DNA from: an uncultured Prevotella sp.
GTDB taxonomy: Bacteria > Bacteroidota > Bacteroidia > Bacteroidales > Bacteroidaceae
Assembly: GCA_900551985.1 (NCBI GenBank)
Contig: URYG01000011.1
Span: forward strand, 1 to 32,545
DNA: 32,545 bases
Direction: 5' to 3'
How positions within the stretch are numbered: the first letter of the stretch is position 1; the number at the start of each line of letters is the position of its first letter. The position numbers were made by a program, and so were the translations under genes. Shown here in pieces: positions 30,033 through 32,545 of this stretch. The notes beneath the pieces are model-generated. The model worked only from the letters and a program-made list of their open reading frames with translations. It searched no databases and had not been told where the DNA came from.

Positions 30033-32545
30033 ATGAAGAAAATAATAGTTCTTTTCACTATTCTGTTCGTGGTGTTCCATGCGTTTGCCCAAGAGAAGAT
30101 TAGCGGTTATGTTGAAGATTCACTTACACACAACCGTCTGACCAACGTATCGGTTACGCTGCTGCGTAATGGAAAGCCCTTGAAGTTTACACGCAGCAAG
30201 GGAGACGGAACTTTCCTGATTCCCATAGCACAAAAGCAAACTGGCGATATGCTGCAAGCTTCCTATATGGGCTATAAAAAGCAAAAAACGGCGGTTTCAT
30301 CGGGAAAAGAAACCATTATCAGTATGGCTTCCACCGCTTTTGTCTTGAAGGAAGTACAAGTAAAAGGCTCTCGCATCACAGGTCGGGATACCATTTCTTT
30401 CGACCTCACCCGCTTTGCCAACGAACGAGATAACTCCCTGAAAGATGTACTGAAGAAGCTGCCAGGCGTGGATATTGAGAAGAATGGCCGTATCAACTAC
30501 AATGGCAAGCCCATCAATAGATTTACTGTAGAAGGTCTCGACCTGACCGGTGGCAAATATAACCAATTGGAGGAGAACATCAAGGCAAAAGACGTAAAAA
30601 AGGCCGAAGTCATCGAGCATGACCAGCCTATCAAGGCGCTCCAGAACAAGACCTTTACGGATAATGTGGCGATGAACATCGCCCTTAAAGACAGTGCCCG
30701 CGACAAACTGATGCCTACCCTCAAGCCCTACTTACTCGTAGGGCATCCGTCCCACGTAGGCGGAAGCATAAATATCATGCAGATTGGCAAGAAGAAACAG
30801 ATGATGTATGATGCAGAATACGACAGAACAGGCAAGAATCTCGGTTATTCACTTAACCAACTCGCATCTTACAGCAATCGTCTGGCTCCAGCTTCCCTTC
30901 CATCATGGGTATCAGTGCCATCGCTTGACGCTCCTATCGACGAAGAACGCCTGCGCTTCAACACCTCGCAAAAATACTCCATCAACCATATCAAGAAGAA
31001 CAAGGACGAGGCAGAAACTCGCATAGAAGCCAACTATCTTCGTACGGTAACCCGACAAGAGCGAGAGAACCTGAGTATCTACGACCTCGGCGGTGACGCT
31101 CCCACAGTTACCACTGAGCACAACCACAAGACGATGATCAGCGATGCCTTCAATATGCAATGGGAGAACAAGGTAAACAAGGCAGAGCATTATGGCAACG
31201 AGAGCATCAGCCTCAGCGCAGTACAAAGCGATGGTTTGTCAAACATCAACGACACGCTTACCCAACGTGTCCGCATCCCAAAACTCGACCTCGCAGCAAG
31301 CATCTACCGTCTTTTCGTCTTCAAGAAGAGCCAACTCTCTTGGCGCAGCACAGCCGACTATCACCATGGTGTGGCAGACCTCTACGTTAACGATGAGCGC
31401 AATCGTATCCGCACCAACCTTTGGCATACTGCCCACGCCTTACAGTGGATGAAGAACCGCTTCCACTGGACGCAGGAATATAGAATGAGCATTGACCTCA
31501 ACAACATCTATGCAAAATATCAGGAAAGAAGCAATGAAATCGGCAAAAACAACGGATTCATCGGAAACAGTCACGATGAAATCGGTCAAAACAGCCTTAA
31601 CATCACAGGGAAGTTCACCCCTTACTGGCAATACAAGACAGAAACGTTCCGTATGTCGTTCTCTCCCGACTTCATTTGGGAACGCTTCACCTATCCACAG
31701 AAGACTCTACTTACCGTATCACCCTACCTTTACTTATATAAGAAATTGGATTTCCGTAGAGAGTTGACTATCTACACAGGATACAGTACTGGAACAGGCA
31801 ATGCCACCAACTACGCCATAAAGCAATATCGCAAAAGTTATCGCTCTTGGTACACTTCGAGCGACATCATTCCGATAACCCGCTCTCTTTATGGTAAGTT
31901 GAGTTACGACTACAAGCGTCCGATTAAGGAAATCTTCTTCAGCGCATCGGTCAATGCCAGCAAAAACTGGATGAACACGGCATCCGACCTACGCATCGAG
32001 GATGGCAAATACTATACCTCATTATATAAGCAGGACAGCAAGAGCGACAATCTAGGGGCTTCGCTCTACATATCGAAGGGCTTCTACGACCTTCATCTGA
32101 AAACCCGCCTGGAGGGCAGTTACAACTACAGCAAGGGTGAGCAATACAGCAGCGGCAAAGCCATCAGCTACACCGCCGACAACTATACTATGAAGCCTAG
32201 CATCGACTTCTCGCCGTCCTGGTGTGCCTTTAGCTATGAGGGAGAATTCTCTTTTTACAACTCGAAACGTCAAAAAATGGCGAAGTCATCGTTATTTAAT
32301 TGGCGTCAAAGCGTATCTGCCACCGCTACCATCAGCCATGTGGACCTCACCTTCTCGCTGGTACATTACCATAATGAATTGCAAGAGGGCAACCACCTTA
32401 ATACACTCCTTGGCGACGCATCGGCTGTATGGAGAATGAAAAAGCTCCGCCTTTCTGCAGAGCTCCGAAATCTTTTCAATAAGAAGACCTATATGGAAAC
32501 CATCTATAGCGGCATCAGTACATTGACCGACAGCTATCATCTTCG
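30033..32545 (+). CDS. TonB-receptor-like outer-membrane barrel with carboxypeptidase-regulatory-like N-terminus (partial, runs off the right end)
   Basis: The frame is open from ATG 30033 to the last base, 837 codons with no stop. A signal peptide (MKKIIVLFTILFVVFHAFAQ) is followed by a CarboxypepD_reg-like beta-sandwich (about 21-100: ISGYVEDSLTHNRLTNVSVTLL, DGTFLIPI, ASYMGYKK). Next is a plug-like segment (about 105-220: LKEVQVKGSRI, LKDVLKKLPGVDIEKNGRINYNGKPINRFTVEGLDL). The remainder is rich in aromatic, alternating strands typical of a beta-barrel. The end (LRNLFNKKTYMETIYSGISTLTDSYHLR) resembles the last strands of such barrels, so probably only some 15-20 residues are missing. It would be an outer-membrane transporter or structural barrel; the substrate is unknown. 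It follows the GLPGLI gene in one apparent operon. Confidence 0.88.
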   Translation, partial: MKKIIVLFTILFVVFHAFAQEKISGYVEDSLTHNRLTNVSVTLLRNGKPLKFTRSKGDGTFLIPIAQKQTGDMLQASYMGYKKQKTAVSSGKETIISMASTAFVLKEVQVKGSRITGRDTISFDLTRFANERDNSLKDVLKKLPGVDIEKNGRINYNGKPINRFTVEGLDLTGGKYNQLEENIKAKDVKKAEVIEHDQPIKALQNKTFTDNVAMNIALKDSARDKLMPTLKPYLLVGHPSHVGGSINIMQIGKKKQMMYDAEYDRTGKNLGYSLNQLASYSNRLAPASLPSWVSVPSLDAPIDEERLRFNTSQKYSINHIKKNKDEAETRIEANYLRTVTRQERENLSIYDLGGDAPTVTTEHNHKTMISDAFNMQWENKVNKAEHYGNESISLSAVQSDGLSNINDTLTQRVRIPKLDLAASIYRLFVFKKSQLSWRSTADYHHGVADLYVNDERNRIRTNLWHTAHALQWMKNRFHWTQEYRMSIDLNNIYAKYQERSNEIGKNNGFIGNSHDEIGQNSLNITGKFTPYWQYKTETFRMSFSPDFIWERFTYPQKTLLTVSPYLYLYKKLDFRRELTIYTGYSTGTGNATNYAIKQYRKSYRSWYTSSDIIPITRSLYGKLSYDYKRPIKEIFFSASVNASKNWMNTASDLRIEDGKYYTSLYKQDSKSDNLGASLYISKGFYDLHLKTRLEGSYNYSKGEQYSSGKAISYTADNYTMKPSIDFSPSWCAFSYEGEFSFYNSKRQKMAKSSLFNWRQSVSATATISHVDLTFSLVHYHNELQEGNHLNTLLGDASAVWRMKKLRLSAELRNLFNKKTYMETIYSGISTLTDSYHL

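Noticed and set aside
1..32545. CRISPR arrays, insertion sequences, integrase or attachment sites, rRNA genes
   Set aside because: No regularly spaced repeats, transposase or integrase reading frames, or rRNA-like stretches were seen; the short direct repeats found occur only in pairs.

Overview
The window looks like chromosome of a Bacteroidota species, most likely of the Prevotella/Segatella group. The evidence is the repeated Bacteroidetes-type -7 element TAnnTTTG (twice with a TTTG element 19-20 bp upstream), the lack of Shine-Dalgarno sequences, a GLPGLI-family protein, a TonB-receptor-like barrel with a carboxypeptidase-regulatory-like N-terminus, a GH95 enzyme, and the gene order around the division cluster. 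The species assignment is inference from recalled gene content.

Layout. Positions 65-1965 (minus strand) hold two acyltransferases that I read as the amino-acid (glycine) lipid pair GlsA/GlsB. A 373-bp divergent intergenic region rich in dyads follows. Positions 2339-17757 (plus strand) are an almost complete division and cell wall (dcw) cluster: rsmH, ftsL, ftsI (with one PASTA domain), murE, mraY, murD, ftsW, murG, murC, ftsQ, ftsA, ftsZ. No mraZ precedes rsmH, and murF and ddl are not in the cluster. A weak terminator plus a promoter between ftsW and murG suggests two transcription units. recO converges on ftsZ; its 3' end carries a run of perfect dyads. Next come tRNA-Glu(TTC)-rpsT from one well-formed promoter and gyrB with its own promoter and terminator. 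A GH95 exo-glycosidase (alpha-L-fucosidase or alpha-L-galactosidase) follows, then a secreted protein resembling the non-catalytic beta-sandwich part of GH78 rhamnosidases. On the minus strand are a cysteine-rich DUF3109/YkgJ-like protein, ung and gpmI.

The last 5 kb hold the most unusual locus. A minus-strand gene (27799-28878) encodes a membrane protein with the N-terminal half of a Bacteroidota sensor histidine kinase: two membrane segments, a periplasmic sensor and a stump of the dimerisation helix. The phosphoacceptor His of the H-box is replaced by Tyr. The catalytic ATPase domain is absent and an OmpR/PhoB-type winged-helix DNA-binding domain takes its place. It therefore appears to be a kinase-derived, membrane-bound one-component regulator. 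It is divergent from a GLPGLI-family exported protein and a large outer-membrane barrel protein that runs off the right end of the window. I infer that the three form one envelope sensing/transport module; its signal and substrate cannot be read from the sequence.

Working together: the dcw products make lipid II (MurC, D, E, MraY, MurG) and build the divisome (FtsZ, A, Q, L, W, I). The Gls pair would supply an envelope aminolipid next to this cluster. gyrB, rpsT, tRNA-Glu, recO, ung and gpmI are housekeeping genes.
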